DNA of 64,000 nt from the NCBI RefSeq assembly GCF_943912385.1, contig NZ_CALTTY010000001.1:1-64000 (forward strand), given 5' to 3'. The notes beneath the pieces are model-generated. The model had not been told where the DNA came from, made no database searches, and saw nothing but the letters and a program-made list of their open reading frames with translations. Shown here in pieces: positions 14,238 through 24,789 of the stretch (position 1 is the first letter of the stretch; every line of letters begins with the position of its first letter). This stretch comes from an uncultured Anaerococcus sp. GTDB taxonomy: Bacteria > Bacillota > Clostridia > Tissierellales > Peptoniphilaceae. Made by a program: the position numbers and the translations under genes.

Positions 14238-17200
14238 GAAGCTAAGACTAAGGGGATTTTTAACCTACAGGGACGAGGTAGAAATCGACTTTACCCAACT
14301 TTTTGATAAGAAAATATTTCTGATATCAGGACCTACCGGGTCGGGAAAAACTACAATTTTCGATGCTATAGCCTTTGCCCTCTATGGGGAGGTACCTAGG
14401 GAAATTGCCATGGAAAATCTAAGGAGCGACTTTTTAAAGGAAACTGACCCCTTTACCTATGTGGACTTGGAATTTCAAATAGCTGATAGGGTCTATAAGG
14501 TTGTTAGAGTTCCAAACCAGAGAGCAGTTGAGATAAAAAATCCTAAAAATATAAGCCACAGGGTAGAGCTTTATGGTGTAAATGAGGAGAAAATCCTTCT
14601 TGCAGATAAGATTAAAGATGCAGATGAAAAAATCAAAGAAATCATTGGTCTTGACAAGATGCAATTTTCTAAGGTCATGCTCTTAGCCCAGGGGCAATTT
14701 CAGAAGTTTTTAATTTCAAAATCTGACGAAAAAGCGGCCCTTCTTTCTGATATTTTTAAGACCCAGCCTATAAAAAATATCCAGGACGAGTTAAAAGAAA
14801 GAGCTAAAGATAGTAAAAAGAAGATAGGGACCCTTGATAAAAATCTTGAAAATATAATCTCCTTTAATGAAATCTTAGAAGAAAATATAAGTTATGATAA
14901 GATTATAAGCAAGGATTTTGATGGGATTTTAGGCGGAGTTTCTGATCTTGAAAAAGAAGAAGAAAAAAGTCTAAAAATCCTTATAAATAAGTTAGAAAGC
15001 TTAGAAAGTAAGGAAAAGACCCTGATTAAGGACCTTGAACAGGCAAAGACGAAAAATGAAAACATCGAAAAGTACCAAGAGTCTAACAAGGCCTACCAAG
15101 AGCTTTTAAAAGACCTTGATACAAATACAAAGATAAAATCAGATCTTGACCTAGTAAGCTACGCCCTAGGGATAAAAATTTATGAAGAAAGGTATAAGAA
15201 AACAGCTTCAGACTTAGAAAACTTTAAGGAAAATAAATTAAGCTTAGAAAAAAATCTTAGAGATAAGAAAAATATTCAAAAAGATTTAGAAAAAGATATA
15301 AAAAACCTTCCTAATCTTAAGAAAAACCTAGATGGTCTTAAAATATCCCAGTCAAAAAATCTTAAGAAAATAGGAGATTTAGAGGAATTTCTTAAAGTTA
15401 AGGCTTCTTTTGAGGCTGTAAAAGACCTTGATAAGGATATAGAAAAACTAGAAAAAGAAATAAAAAAAGATAATGAGGACCTTGAAAAACTAAGGTCTAC
15501 CTATGATGAAAAATCAAAGACCCTGGCAAATCTGAGAGAAGAAGGATTTTCTTATAGGGAAAAGATTACTACTCTAAAAGCGAGACTAGATAAGTTAAAA
15601 GACGAATACAATACCCTGGTTGAAAATGAGTCCTATAGAAGCGATTTAGAAAATTTTTCCAAAAAGCTAGCACTCTTAGAAGAAGAAAAGAAAAAAGCTG
15701 AGCAAGATAAGGATAAGCTGGAGATAAATAAGCTTATCTATAAGTTAAATAAAGAAGGAGTTTGCCCTGTTTGTGGCAAAAACCATGAGGGAGATAGGAA
15801 GAAGCTTCCTACAGAATCTTTTGACCTTGAAAAAATAAGCGAGGACTTGGCTGATTTAAGGATAAGCCTTGAAAAGACTAAGGCTATATACGAAAAAAAT
15901 ATCAAAGATTTAAACAAGGACTATAAGATTAAAGACCTTGAAGAAATAATAGGGGAGAATAAAAATCTTTTAAAATCCTATGAAGACCTATATAAAAAAT
16001 CAAATGTCCAAGTAAAAAATTTAACTAAGTCCCTTACAGATATAGGAAATAAGGGAAGGGTCATTAAAAAATCAAAGGAAGATAAGGAAAATACCCTAGC
16101 AAAGCTTAGCCTAAGGTTAAAAGATTTAGAAAATTTAAGGGCAAAGTACCTTGCTGGCAAAGAAACCATGGAAGGTCTTGATAAAAACATGCTTAAAAAA
16201 GAAAAAGAGAACCTAGAAAAAGAAATAACGGACTTAGAAAGCTTTATAGGAAAGAAAGAAAAATTTTACCAAGACTTAAAGCTTGAGATTTCAAATCTTA
16301 AGTCGAGGATAGAAGCCCTTAAAGAAAATATTAAAAAGATGAGTGAAGACAAGAAAAGCTACCAAAAAGATTTCAATGAAAAACTTTTTGAAAAATTTAA
16401 AGATGAAGACTCCTACAGGGCCTATCTAGAAATGGAAGAAGACTTAAAAGATAGGAAAGATCCTATAGATCTCTACTTTAAAAATTTAGAAAGAGAGAAA
16501 ACTATCAGGGATAACCTATCCTCATTTAAGGATGAAAAAGTATTAGATCTTGATGATTTTAGGGATAAGATAGAAAAAATAAATGGTGAAATAAAAGAGA
16601 TAGATTCTAGAAAAATGACCGCTTCATCGAGGCTTGATTCTATAAGAAAAGATAAGGAAAAGATATTGGGGGTAAGCGAAGACTTTAAAAAGCTAGAAGA
16701 TAAGGCCAAGATAACCAGCCACCTATCAGACTTAGCAAATGGGGTAACAGGAGGGGTTAAGGGAGTGGAAAGACTCGATTTCGAGACCTTTATCCTAAGT
16801 GTATACTTCGATAAGGTCCTTACTTTTGCCAATATTAGGTTTAACCAGATGACAGACGGCCAGTTTTCCATGGTAAGAAAGACAGAAGGCGGGGATGCCA
16901 GGTCGAAGATGGGGCTTGATATAGAAATATTAGATTCAAATACAGGCAAGAAAAGACCAGCTGCAACCCTCTCTGGTGGGGAAAATTTCCTCGCCTCCTT
17001 ATCACTTGCTCTGGGCCTTTCTGATGAAATTGGGGCAGAAAATGGGGGAATAAGGATAGGTACTCTCTTTATAGATGAAGGATTTGGAACTCTTTCCAAA
17101 GACTTTTTATCAAATGCCATAGAAGCCATAGAAAAACTTTCTAAAGAAGATAGGTTTGTTGGTCTAATCTCTCATGTAGATGAGTTAAAAGATGCCATAG

Positions 17201-17265
17201 AAGCCCAAATAGTAATATCCTATGACCCTAGCCAGGGTTCTAGTTTGGAGATTGTAAATGATTAA
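14227..17265 (+). CDS. sbcC: SbcC ATPase subunit of the SbcCD nuclease
   Basis: This 1012-residue SMC/Rad50-like protein has the Walker A loop GPTGSGKTT near residue 40, the Q-loop region LLAQGQFQKFL, two long Lys/Glu-rich coiled coils, a zinc hook CPVCGKNH near residue 513 at the turn, the signature LSGGENFLASLSLALG, and the Walker B TLFIDEGFGTL. It clamps DNA and drives SbcD. The gene overlaps both sbcD and addB by a few bases, so the SbcCD and AddAB double-strand-break systems share one transcript. Confidence 0.95.
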   Translation: MKVRKLRLRGFLTYRDEVEIDFTQLFDKKIFLISGPTGSGKTTIFDAIAFALYGEVPREIAMENLRSDFLKETDPFTYVDLEFQIADRVYKVVRVPNQRAVEIKNPKNISHRVELYGVNEEKILLADKIKDADEKIKEIIGLDKMQFSKVMLLAQGQFQKFLISKSDEKAALLSDIFKTQPIKNIQDELKERAKDSKKKIGTLDKNLENIISFNEILEENISYDKIISKDFDGILGGVSDLEKEEEKSLKILINKLESLESKEKTLIKDLEQAKTKNENIEKYQESNKAYQELLKDLDTNTKIKSDLDLVSYALGIKIYEERYKKTASDLENFKENKLSLEKNLRDKKNIQKDLEKDIKNLPNLKKNLDGLKISQSKNLKKIGDLEEFLKVKASFEAVKDLDKDIEKLEKEIKKDNEDLEKLRSTYDEKSKTLANLREEGFSYREKITTLKARLDKLKDEYNTLVENESYRSDLENFSKKLALLEEEKKKAEQDKDKLEINKLIYKLNKEGVCPVCGKNHEGDRKKLPTESFDLEKISEDLADLRISLEKTKAIYEKNIKDLNKDYKIKDLEEIIGENKNLLKSYEDLYKKSNVQVKNLTKSLTDIGNKGRVIKKSKEDKENTLAKLSLRLKDLENLRAKYLAGKETMEGLDKNMLKKEKENLEKEITDLESFIGKKEKFYQDLKLEISNLKSRIEALKENIKKMSEDKKSYQKDFNEKLFEKFKDEDSYRAYLEMEEDLKDRKDPIDLYFKNLEREKTIRDNLSSFKDEKVLDLDDFRDKIEKINGEIKEIDSRKMTASSRLDSIRKDKEKILGVSEDFKKLEDKAKITSHLSDLANGVTGGVKGVERLDFETFILSVYFDKVLTFANIRFNQMTDGQFSMVRKTEGGDARSKMGLDIEILDSNTGKKRPAATLSGGENFLASLSLALGLSDEIGAENGGIRIGTLFIDEGFGTLSKDFLSNAIEAIEKLSKEDRFVGLISHVDELKDAIEAQIVISYDPSQGSSLEIVND

Positions 17266-20200
17266 GATAGTAATTTCAGAAAATGTCAAAGATTTAAGTG
17301 ATTATATATATAAGCAAATTGAACAAAGGCTTGATAATAAAAAAAAATCAATCCTAATCGTACCAGAACAATACACCCTAGAGACAGATATTGACTTCTT
17401 AGATTCTATAAAATACCAGGCTGTAATGGATGCCAAGGTCTTATCCTTTTCATCCTTTGCAAGCTTTTTTATGGATAAGTACCAAGGAGAAAAGCTAGAT
17501 TATTTATCCAGGGAGGGCAAGGTCCTTTTAGTAAGTAACGTCCTCCAGGATTTAAAAAACGACCTTAAACTCTTTGAAAACACCTACCAGAATATAGACT
17601 TCATAAATTCACTTGTAGATCTAATTTCTACCTTCAAGGATAATAATTTTGACCAGGAATTTTTTGAAGAAATTGAAAAAAGCGAGGTTTCAGAACTTTC
17701 AAAACTAAAGTTTAGGGAATTAAAACTAATCATTGATAGCTATCACAGGGAAATGAGGGGTACTTTTCTAGACAAGGAAGATATCCTAAGCTTTGTCGCA
17801 GAGAATATAGAACATACAGACTTTCTAGATGAATACGAAATATTTATTGACAAGTTTGACTTCTTCGAAGAAAGAAAACTTGACCTGATAAGGGCCCTAG
17901 ATTATAAGGGCCTTCCTATAAGTATAAGCCTAAACATAGGACCGACTTTTATAAATAATCCCCATATAAGGCCAGAAATATTTGACCCAGCTCAGAGGAC
18001 TTATGACCTTCTCATGGAAAATTTCAAAACTGACCTTATAAGGCTAGAGTCAAATGCTATAAATAATGACCTATCCCATTTAAGGGACAATTTTGAAAAG
18101 TATAGGCCAGAAATATACGGTAGGGAAGTTAAAAACATTAGGGTATTTGAGTCTATTTCAACAAAGTCTGAAGTAGAAAACCTAGCCCTTTATATAAATC
18201 AAATAATAAAAACTAATCCTGGGATACGTTATAAAGACATGGCCCTATACCTAACAGATGCCAGTGAGTATGAAAATGAAATAATAAAAACCTTTAATAG
18301 GTATGAAATCCCAATCTTTCTTGATAAGAGAAGAAAGATGGCCGATAACCATATAATAAAGACCATCCTTGCCCTTATAAGGCTGGTTGTAAATAATTAT
18401 AGGTCAGAAGACTTATTTTATATCCTAAATTCAAAACTCATAGGTATTTCGGAAGAAGATGCTAAGACCTTGATTAATTTCCTATCCTATAGAAAAATCA
18501 AGGGGTCTATGTTTTTAAATGATAAGTATTTCATCTTGGATGAGGATTTTTATGAAAGAAATCTCAAAGACGACCCAAAAAGAGAAGAAAAATTAGAGAA
18601 AAAACGTAGAGAATATAAGGCTGTAAATGAAATCAGGGATAAGATATTAAGCCTAAATAAGGGAATAGCAAAGAAAAACCAGACTGTAAAAGATATAGCC
18701 GAAGAAATCTACCTTCTAATAGCAGATCCTGCCATAAGAAAATCAATAAATGCTTTTCAAGCAAGACTACTTGAAAGGGATATATTAGATGACTATAAGG
18801 AAAATGAACAAATCTGGGATGAATTTATTAATATCCTAGACCAATTGGTCTTACTTATGGGCGATAGGGCGATGCCTCTTGCCAGGGTCTATAGTCTAAT
18901 TGAATCGGTATGCGCTGATATTCAAATCGGGCTAATCCCACCAGCTAGGGACCAGCTAATAGTAACAGATTTTACCCGTGATAGGGTATCAAATAGGTCC
19001 ATAAATATCCTAGTAGGCATGGCTGATGCTTTTTTCCCAGCCCAAGAAGTAAAGGATTATATAATAAGTCCAGATGAAACTGAAGAATTAGAAAAAGCCC
19101 AGATTGATATAAAAATGTACGAGGAAGATAGGGAAAGAGCAGAACTTTTAAGCCTATATAAGATAAATTCAAGATCTGAAAAACTTATATTTTCCTATGC
19201 CCTTTCTGACAGGGAGGGTAAGGACCTTACAGTAAGTCTCTTAATCCGAGACCTTAAAAAAATATTCCCTCTCCTAGAAAAAAATATTCTCCTAGAACCA
19301 GGTAGGTCAAGGGCAATCCTTGCTAGGGAAAGTTTAAAAAAATATAGCCTCCAAGTCCTAAATAAACTAAAAAATAAGGAAAAATTAAAAGCTAAAGATA
19401 AGGCCCTAGCCCTAGCCTTCATGGCCTATCTTAAGGAGAACAAAGAGGACTTAGGAAGAACTTATGATAAGATTAAAAAAGGACTTTTTTATAGCAATGA
19501 CAAAAGTCCCTTGGCAGAAGAAATCAGAGAGGTTTTATATAAAAAACACTCCTATTCAGTTTCTGAAATTGAGACCTATTCAGCCTGTCCTTATAAGCAT
19601 TTTGTAGCCTATGGACTAAGGCCAGATGTAGAAAAGGAATTTGATGTTGATGCCCTAGATGTTGGAAATATAGTCCATAAGTCCTTTGAAGACCTATCAA
19701 GACTTATCAAGGAAATGGACCTTAAAGAGGTAGATTTTGTTAAGATAGATGAGCTATTAGACCAGAACTTTAAGAAAGGGATTGATGAAAACCTAGATTC
19801 AGCTAGGAAAGACAATCCTAAAAATAAGTATATATTAAAAAATATAAAGACAGCTGCAAAGAGAAACACCAGGCAAATAATTGACCAGCTTAACAAGGGC
19901 GATTTTAGCCTGGAATACTTCGAGGAAGACTTTGATACGGGTGGGCTTTTTGACCCAGTCTTTGTCGATGATGAAAACTACCTAAGGGGCAGGATTGACA
20001 GGGTAGATATGGCAGGAAACCTGGTAAGGGTAATAGATTATAAGACAGGGTCTAAGGCCTTTAACCTTAAGGCCATCTTAAATGGCAAGGACCTCCAGCT
20101 GATTATTTATATGATAGCAGTAAGTGATGATAAAAAAGACCTAGAACCCATAGGAGCCTTCTATATATCCCTAAAGGATGAACTAGAAAACTTCTCATAT

Positions 20201-20599
20201 TCTATTACAGATGAGAAAAAACTTGAGGCAAGCCTTGATAAGAAATTTGCCCTGGATGGGATTCTTTTAGACAAGGACGGAAAGGCACTTACCATCATGG
20301 ATAGGGATTCAAACGGAAAGAGGTCTCCTATAGTAAGGGCAAGGCGAAATTACAAAATAAGCGAAGAAGACTTTAAGAAATTAAAATTCTTTGTAAAAGA
20401 TTTGGCCAAGGATTTAATCAAAGATATAAAGGCAGGAAAGATTAAGCTTGCTCCATTAAGAGAGGATAAGAACTACTCGGCCTGCACCTTCTGTGATTAT
20501 AAGGGAATTTGCAAGTTTGATAAGACCATAGATACATTTAGGTTTAGGGATTTTGACAAGAAATTAACCATAAAGGATTTGGAGGATAAAAATGACTGA
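17258..20599 (+). CDS. addB: AddB/RexB-type subunit of the helicase-exonuclease
   Basis: This 1113-residue protein has the AddB/RexB layout: a UvrD-like N-terminal half (LIVPEQYTLETD, LSFSSFASFF), then a C-terminal RecB-type nuclease domain (YLRGRIDRVDM, RVIDYKTGSKAFNL, GKDLQLIIYM). Cys residues that can hold a 4Fe-4S cluster flank the nuclease (SACPYKHF, and CTFCDYKGIC near the end). The N-terminus lacks the GxxGxGKT loop of Bacillus AddB and starts IVISENVKDLSDYI, as in streptococcal RexB. With AddA it resects double-strand ends for RecA. It overlaps sbcC and addA by 8 bp each. Confidence 0.9.
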   Translation: MIKIVISENVKDLSDYIYKQIEQRLDNKKKSILIVPEQYTLETDIDFLDSIKYQAVMDAKVLSFSSFASFFMDKYQGEKLDYLSREGKVLLVSNVLQDLKNDLKLFENTYQNIDFINSLVDLISTFKDNNFDQEFFEEIEKSEVSELSKLKFRELKLIIDSYHREMRGTFLDKEDILSFVAENIEHTDFLDEYEIFIDKFDFFEERKLDLIRALDYKGLPISISLNIGPTFINNPHIRPEIFDPAQRTYDLLMENFKTDLIRLESNAINNDLSHLRDNFEKYRPEIYGREVKNIRVFESISTKSEVENLALYINQIIKTNPGIRYKDMALYLTDASEYENEIIKTFNRYEIPIFLDKRRKMADNHIIKTILALIRLVVNNYRSEDLFYILNSKLIGISEEDAKTLINFLSYRKIKGSMFLNDKYFILDEDFYERNLKDDPKREEKLEKKRREYKAVNEIRDKILSLNKGIAKKNQTVKDIAEEIYLLIADPAIRKSINAFQARLLERDILDDYKENEQIWDEFINILDQLVLLMGDRAMPLARVYSLIESVCADIQIGLIPPARDQLIVTDFTRDRVSNRSINILVGMADAFFPAQEVKDYIISPDETEELEKAQIDIKMYEEDRERAELLSLYKINSRSEKLIFSYALSDREGKDLTVSLLIRDLKKIFPLLEKNILLEPGRSRAILARESLKKYSLQVLNKLKNKEKLKAKDKALALAFMAYLKENKEDLGRTYDKIKKGLFYSNDKSPLAEEIREVLYKKHSYSVSEIETYSACPYKHFVAYGLRPDVEKEFDVDALDVGNIVHKSFEDLSRLIKEMDLKEVDFVKIDELLDQNFKKGIDENLDSARKDNPKNKYILKNIKTAAKRNTRQIIDQLNKGDFSLEYFEEDFDTGGLFDPVFVDDENYLRGRIDRVDMAGNLVRVIDYKTGSKAFNLKAILNGKDLQLIIYMIAVSDDKKDLEPIGAFYISLKDELENFSYSITDEKKLEASLDKKFALDGILLDKDGKALTIMDRDSNGKRSPIVRARRNYKISEEDFKKLKFFVKDLAKDLIKDIKAGKIKLAPLREDKNYSACTFCDYKGICKFDKTIDTFRFRDFDKKLTIKDLEDKND

Positions 20600-23500
20600 G
20601 CTAAGGCTAACAGATGGCCAAAGACAGGCAATCTATGAGAGAGATAAAAATATTATAGTATCTGCAGCGGCAGGCTCTGGCAAGACTATGGTCCTTGTAA
20701 ATAGGGTTATATCAATGATGGTTGAAGAAAACATAGATATCGACAAGATGATTATAGTAACTTTCACCAATAAGAGTGCCCAGGATATGAAAGATAAGAT
20801 AAGGATAGCCCTAGAAGAAAGAGCCGATGACTTTGAACCGGCCTTTATAAAAAGACAGCTTAAGCTATTAAAACTTGCCCAAATAAAAACCCTCCACTCC
20901 TTTTGCTCCGACATGCTCAGGGAAAATTTCTATTACTTAGATAAGCTAAGTCCAAACTATAAGATTATGCCTGATTCAACAGGAAAAATCTACAAGGCGG
21001 ATGCCATAGACGAAGTTTTTGATAGGGAATACGAAAAGATGGACGAGGACTTTGTCTATTTTCTACAAAATTTCTCAAAGGATAAGTCTGATGATAGGGC
21101 AAAAAATGTTATCTTACTTACCTATGAAAAAATAGTGGGGATGATAGATGGTCTAGACTGGCTAGAAGAGATTAGTAAAAAAGGAGAAAGAATAGACCTT
21201 TTTAAAGAGCTTTTAGAAGATAAGATGGATAAGATTTTAAGATCTATAGAAGATCTGGGGGCAAGACTAAACCCAAGACTTCCCGCAACAGCTGTAAACC
21301 TAATAGCAAGTGATTATGAGGTGCTAGCAGATATTAGAAATAAAAGCGGAAACCTTGATGACTTTGAAAGGGCCCTGAGAGCTAAAAAATACAAGACCTT
21401 TTCTAAAAAAATCAAGGAAGAAATCGACGACCAAGATCTAGTTGATGAGATAGATAGGGCCAGAGACCTATACAAGAAAGAAGTAAAAGACCTTGAATCT
21501 ATGCTAACTAATACCAATTCCGAGGCTCTTTCCTTTATAGAAAATAAGAAAAAACCACTTTTTTCAAAACTATACAAACTAACCTCTGACTTTAAAAAAA
21601 CCTATGATTTAAAGAAAGCTTCCCGTGACTACCTGGACTTTAATGACTTGGAACACGAGTTTATCAAGCTTTTAGAAAATGATACGGCAAGAGAAAGACT
21701 TAGGGATAAGTATAAATATATCTTTTTTGACGAGTACCAGGACTCAAATGAAATCCAAAACTATATAGTAAATAAATTAAAAAATGATAGGAAATTATTT
21801 TTTGTGGGAGACGTAAAACAGTCTATCTATGGTTTTAGGAGGGCAAGACCTGACCTATTTTTAGAAAAACTTAGGTCTTATAACAAGGACCCTGACTCCA
21901 TGAGGATAAACTTAAATGAAAACTTTAGGACTGATAAGCTAATCCTAGATTTTAATAACTATATTTTTGATAGGCTTATGACTAAAAAAATGTCAGATAT
22001 AGACTATAAAAATGGAGGCCATAGGCTAAGCTATGGAAAAAAAGAAGAAGACCTTAAAGAAAGCGCCAGGGTCGGGGTAAGGGCCCTTGATCCTTCTGTC
22101 AAGGAAGAAATCTACCTAACAAGTCTAATAAATGACTTGGTAAAAGAAGGCTACCAGTATAGAGATATAGCTATTCTTCTAAGAAATGGGACCGAGTCCT
22201 ACAAGTATGAAGAGGCCTTTAAAAAAGCGGATATCCCTTACTTTAACGATATATCCAAGGTCTCTACCCAAGCAAGTGAGGTAAGTTTTTTTATAAATTT
22301 ACTAAAATACCTAACCAATCCCAATGACGACCTAGTCCTAATGGCAGTTATAAGATCTGCAATTTTTGCTATAGATGAAGATGACCTAGTAAAAATAAAG
22401 CTAAATTCAGATTCTTATAAGTTTTATGAAGCCTTTGATGAATATGACAAGGATGATGACCTAGGTAAGAAAATTGCATCCTTTAAGAGCTTAATCGAAG
22501 ATTTAAAAGATAAGCTTGCTATCTTAAACCTCTATGATTTTGCAAACTATCTCTTTGAAAAATCAGGCCTTTATGATTTTTTATTGGCAAGGGATTTGGC
22601 AGAAGATAGGATAAATAATATAGACTCAATTATAGACTTGATGGCAGAATATGACGGTGCCAATGATAATGGCCTATATGGCTTTGTAAGCTTTTTTAAT
22701 AACCTTGAAGCTACAAAATCAGACTCTATTAGTCCCAGCCGTGACCTATCAGAAGGGGAAGACTTAGTTAGGATTATGACAGTTCATAAGTCAAAGGGTC
22801 TTGAATTTAAAATTGTAATTCTAGCAGGAGCAGACAAGGGATTTAACAAACAGGTTAATCCAATAATCTTCGATGAAGAAATAGGAATAGGGATAAATGT
22901 TGCTGATTATGACAAAAAAATAAAAATACCTAGTATAAATAGGAAACTTATTATTGAAAAATCCAGAAAGGATGACAAGAAAGAAGAGATGAGAATACTC
23001 TATGTGGCCCTAACCAGGGCAGAGGAGAGGCTCTATATAAGTGGTAACTTTGACAAGGAATCATCTCTTTTTGAAAAAGTCTACCAAAATGACTCCTACT
23101 TAGACTTAAACAGTCACCTAGAATGGATAATGGCAGCCCTATCCTTTTCTGATTTGACCAGTGAATTTTTTACAGGAATAAAAAAAGAAGGGGACTTTGA
23201 TCCGAGAGTTAGCTTTTCCTATATAGACCAGGTAGAAGACTTAGAAGAGGAAAAAGAAGAGGATCTTATTGACCTATTAAATGAAAAGCCCAATCCAGAA
23301 ATCCTAGATGAGATAAAAACCTACCTAGACTACTCCTACCAGGGTGCTAGCGATATAGGAAGGTCCTTAAAGAGATCTGTAACAGAACTTTCAAAGGACT
23401 TTAATACAGAAAGTGATGGTTATGAGAGTTTTGATACAAGTCTTGATAGGGGGAGTATTTCCTTTAAAAAACCAGATTTTTTAGAAAAGGAAAAAACCTA

Positions 23501-23957
23501 TAGCCCAACAGAAAAGGGTAGTCTAATCCATAAGGTCTTTCAAAAACTTCCTATGAAGTCCTATAAGGAAGAAGATTTAAATAAAGAACTTGCTGGTCTA
23601 ATAGATAAGAAAATTTTTGATAAGTCAATTAAGGATATAATTGAAAATGATAAACTTTTAAGTTTTTACCAAGATTCTTTTATAGAAAAATTGATAGCAG
23701 ATAAGGCATCTTTCAGGTCTGAGGAGTCCTTCCTAATGACCTATGACGGTTATTATGTAAATGGGCAGATTGACCTTGTCTTTGAAAAAGACGATGAGCT
23801 AATCCTAATAGACTTCAAGACAGACCAGGTAAAAAGAGAAGATACCTACAAAAACCAGCTTGAAATCTATAAAAAAGCTATAGAAGAAGCCCTGGGTAAG
23901 AAGGTAAGTAAGTCTTTAATCTACTGGTATAATTTCAAGGAATTTGAAGAAATGTAA
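20592..23957 (+). CDS. addA: AddA helicase-nuclease subunit
   Basis: This 1121-residue UvrD/RecB-like protein has the Walker A loop AAAGSGKT, motif Ia (TFTNKSAQDMKDKI), the Walker B region IFFDEYQDSN, VGDVKQSIYGFRRA, VMTVHKSKGLEF-type motif V (IMTVHKSKGLEFKIV) and VALTRAEERLY. A C-terminal nuclease domain carries GSLIHKVFQ and LILIDFKTDQV. It is the ATP-driven motor and one of the nucleases of AddAB, which processes double-strand breaks. Last gene of the repair operon, ended by the terminator at 23961. Confidence 0.95.
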   Translation: MTELRLTDGQRQAIYERDKNIIVSAAAGSGKTMVLVNRVISMMVEENIDIDKMIIVTFTNKSAQDMKDKIRIALEERADDFEPAFIKRQLKLLKLAQIKTLHSFCSDMLRENFYYLDKLSPNYKIMPDSTGKIYKADAIDEVFDREYEKMDEDFVYFLQNFSKDKSDDRAKNVILLTYEKIVGMIDGLDWLEEISKKGERIDLFKELLEDKMDKILRSIEDLGARLNPRLPATAVNLIASDYEVLADIRNKSGNLDDFERALRAKKYKTFSKKIKEEIDDQDLVDEIDRARDLYKKEVKDLESMLTNTNSEALSFIENKKKPLFSKLYKLTSDFKKTYDLKKASRDYLDFNDLEHEFIKLLENDTARERLRDKYKYIFFDEYQDSNEIQNYIVNKLKNDRKLFFVGDVKQSIYGFRRARPDLFLEKLRSYNKDPDSMRINLNENFRTDKLILDFNNYIFDRLMTKKMSDIDYKNGGHRLSYGKKEEDLKESARVGVRALDPSVKEEIYLTSLINDLVKEGYQYRDIAILLRNGTESYKYEEAFKKADIPYFNDISKVSTQASEVSFFINLLKYLTNPNDDLVLMAVIRSAIFAIDEDDLVKIKLNSDSYKFYEAFDEYDKDDDLGKKIASFKSLIEDLKDKLAILNLYDFANYLFEKSGLYDFLLARDLAEDRINNIDSIIDLMAEYDGANDNGLYGFVSFFNNLEATKSDSISPSRDLSEGEDLVRIMTVHKSKGLEFKIVILAGADKGFNKQVNPIIFDEEIGIGINVADYDKKIKIPSINRKLIIEKSRKDDKKEEMRILYVALTRAEERLYISGNFDKESSLFEKVYQNDSYLDLNSHLEWIMAALSFSDLTSEFFTGIKKEGDFDPRVSFSYIDQVEDLEEEKEEDLIDLLNEKPNPEILDEIKTYLDYSYQGASDIGRSLKRSVTELSKDFNTESDGYESFDTSLDRGSISFKKPDFLEKEKTYSPTEKGSLIHKVFQKLPMKSYKEEDLNKELAGLIDKKIFDKSIKDIIENDKLLSFYQDSFIEKLIADKASFRSEESFLMTYDGYYVNGQIDLVFEKDDELILIDFKTDQVKREDTYKNQLEIYKKAIEEALGKKVSKSLIYWYNFKEFEEM

Positions 23958-23960
23958 AAA

Positions 23961-23996
23961 CTAGGAGCCTGCAAATACAGGTTTCCTAGCTTTTTT
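23961..23996 (+). terminator. Terminator after addA
   Basis: CTAGGAgCCTG (23961-23971) pairs with CAGGttTCCTAG (23978-23989), with a small internal loop, then a T run. It overlaps the 3' end of the convergent SDR gene. Confidence 0.85.
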
Positions 23997-24723
23997 AATA
24001 AAATCCACCATTAATATCAATAATTGATCCATTGATATAGGAAGCTTCATCTGAGACTAAAAAATAAATTAGATCTGCAATTTCTTTAGGGTCAGCAAAG
24101 CGGCCTATACCTATATCTTCTTTTATAAGACTAAGCTCACGCTCGCTAAAGTCTTCTTTCATCATGTCAGTGAGGACAACACCCGGAGCGATGGCATTTA
24201 CCCTGATATTAGAAGGGGCAAGCTCTTTAGAAAGTGACTTGGTAAAGGAATTAATAGCACCCTTACTTGCAGCATAGGCAACTTCTAGGGCAGCTCCCTC
24301 CTTACCCCAAATTGAGGATATATTCATTATAATCCCATCCTTCTTGCTAACCATAGGACCTATGGCTCTTTTTGATGTGAGGAAAACTGAATTTAAGTTA
24401 GTAGCCATGACCTCCTTCCAGTCTTCAAAATCCATATCCTGGATAAGACCCTGGTAGGATTTTCCGGCATTATTTATTAGGATATCGACCTGGCCGAAAT
24501 TATCCTCTGCAGTCTTAAAGAGGTAGTTTACCTCATCCTCCTTTGAAACATCCGCCTTGACAGCTATTACATAAGGATTTATCTTTCTAAGTTCTTTTAA
24601 AAGAGTAAGGGCTTCTTCTTGTGATTTATTATAATTTATTACGATTTTATAGTCTTTGGCAAGTCTTCTAGCGATAGCCGCCCCAATTCCCCTAGAAGAG
24701 CCAGTTATTAATACTGTTTTCAT
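23995..24723 (-). CDS. SDR-family oxidoreductase (FabG-like)
   Basis: This 242-residue short-chain dehydrogenase has the NADP(H) motif TGSSRGIGAAIA, the NNAG motif, a catalytic Ser in MNISSIWG and YxxxK in YAASKGA. Its end, INGSIIDINGGF, is typical of 3-oxoacyl-ACP reductase-like SDRs. It stands alone, not in a fatty-acid operon, so the substrate is open. The ATG has no Shine-Dalgarno. Reading the minus strand, TATAAT is followed by six bases and then ATG, suggesting a leaderless mRNA. Confidence 0.88.
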   Translation of the reverse strand: MKTVLITGSSRGIGAAIARRLAKDYKIVINYNKSQEEALTLLKELRKINPYVIAVKADVSKEDEVNYLFKTAEDNFGQVDILINNAGKSYQGLIQDMDFEDWKEVMATNLNSVFLTSKRAIGPMVSKKDGIIMNISSIWGKEGAALEVAYAASKGAINSFTKSLSKELAPSNIRVNAIAPGVVLTDMMKEDFSERELSLIKEDIGIGRFADPKEIADLIYFLVSDEASYINGSIIDINGGFY

Positions 24724-24735
24724 AGAAATATTATA
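24724..24735 (-). promoter_or_regulatory. TATAAT-N6-ATG leaderless-type promoter of the SDR gene
   Basis: On the minus strand, TATAAT (24735-24730) is followed by ATTTCT and the ATG at 24723. With a normal 6-7 nt gap from -10 to start site, transcription would begin at the start codon. Confidence 0.55.
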
Positions 24736-24789
24736 ACATATTTAACTATAAGGGTATAAATATAGGTAAGTAGTATCTAAGGAGGAATT

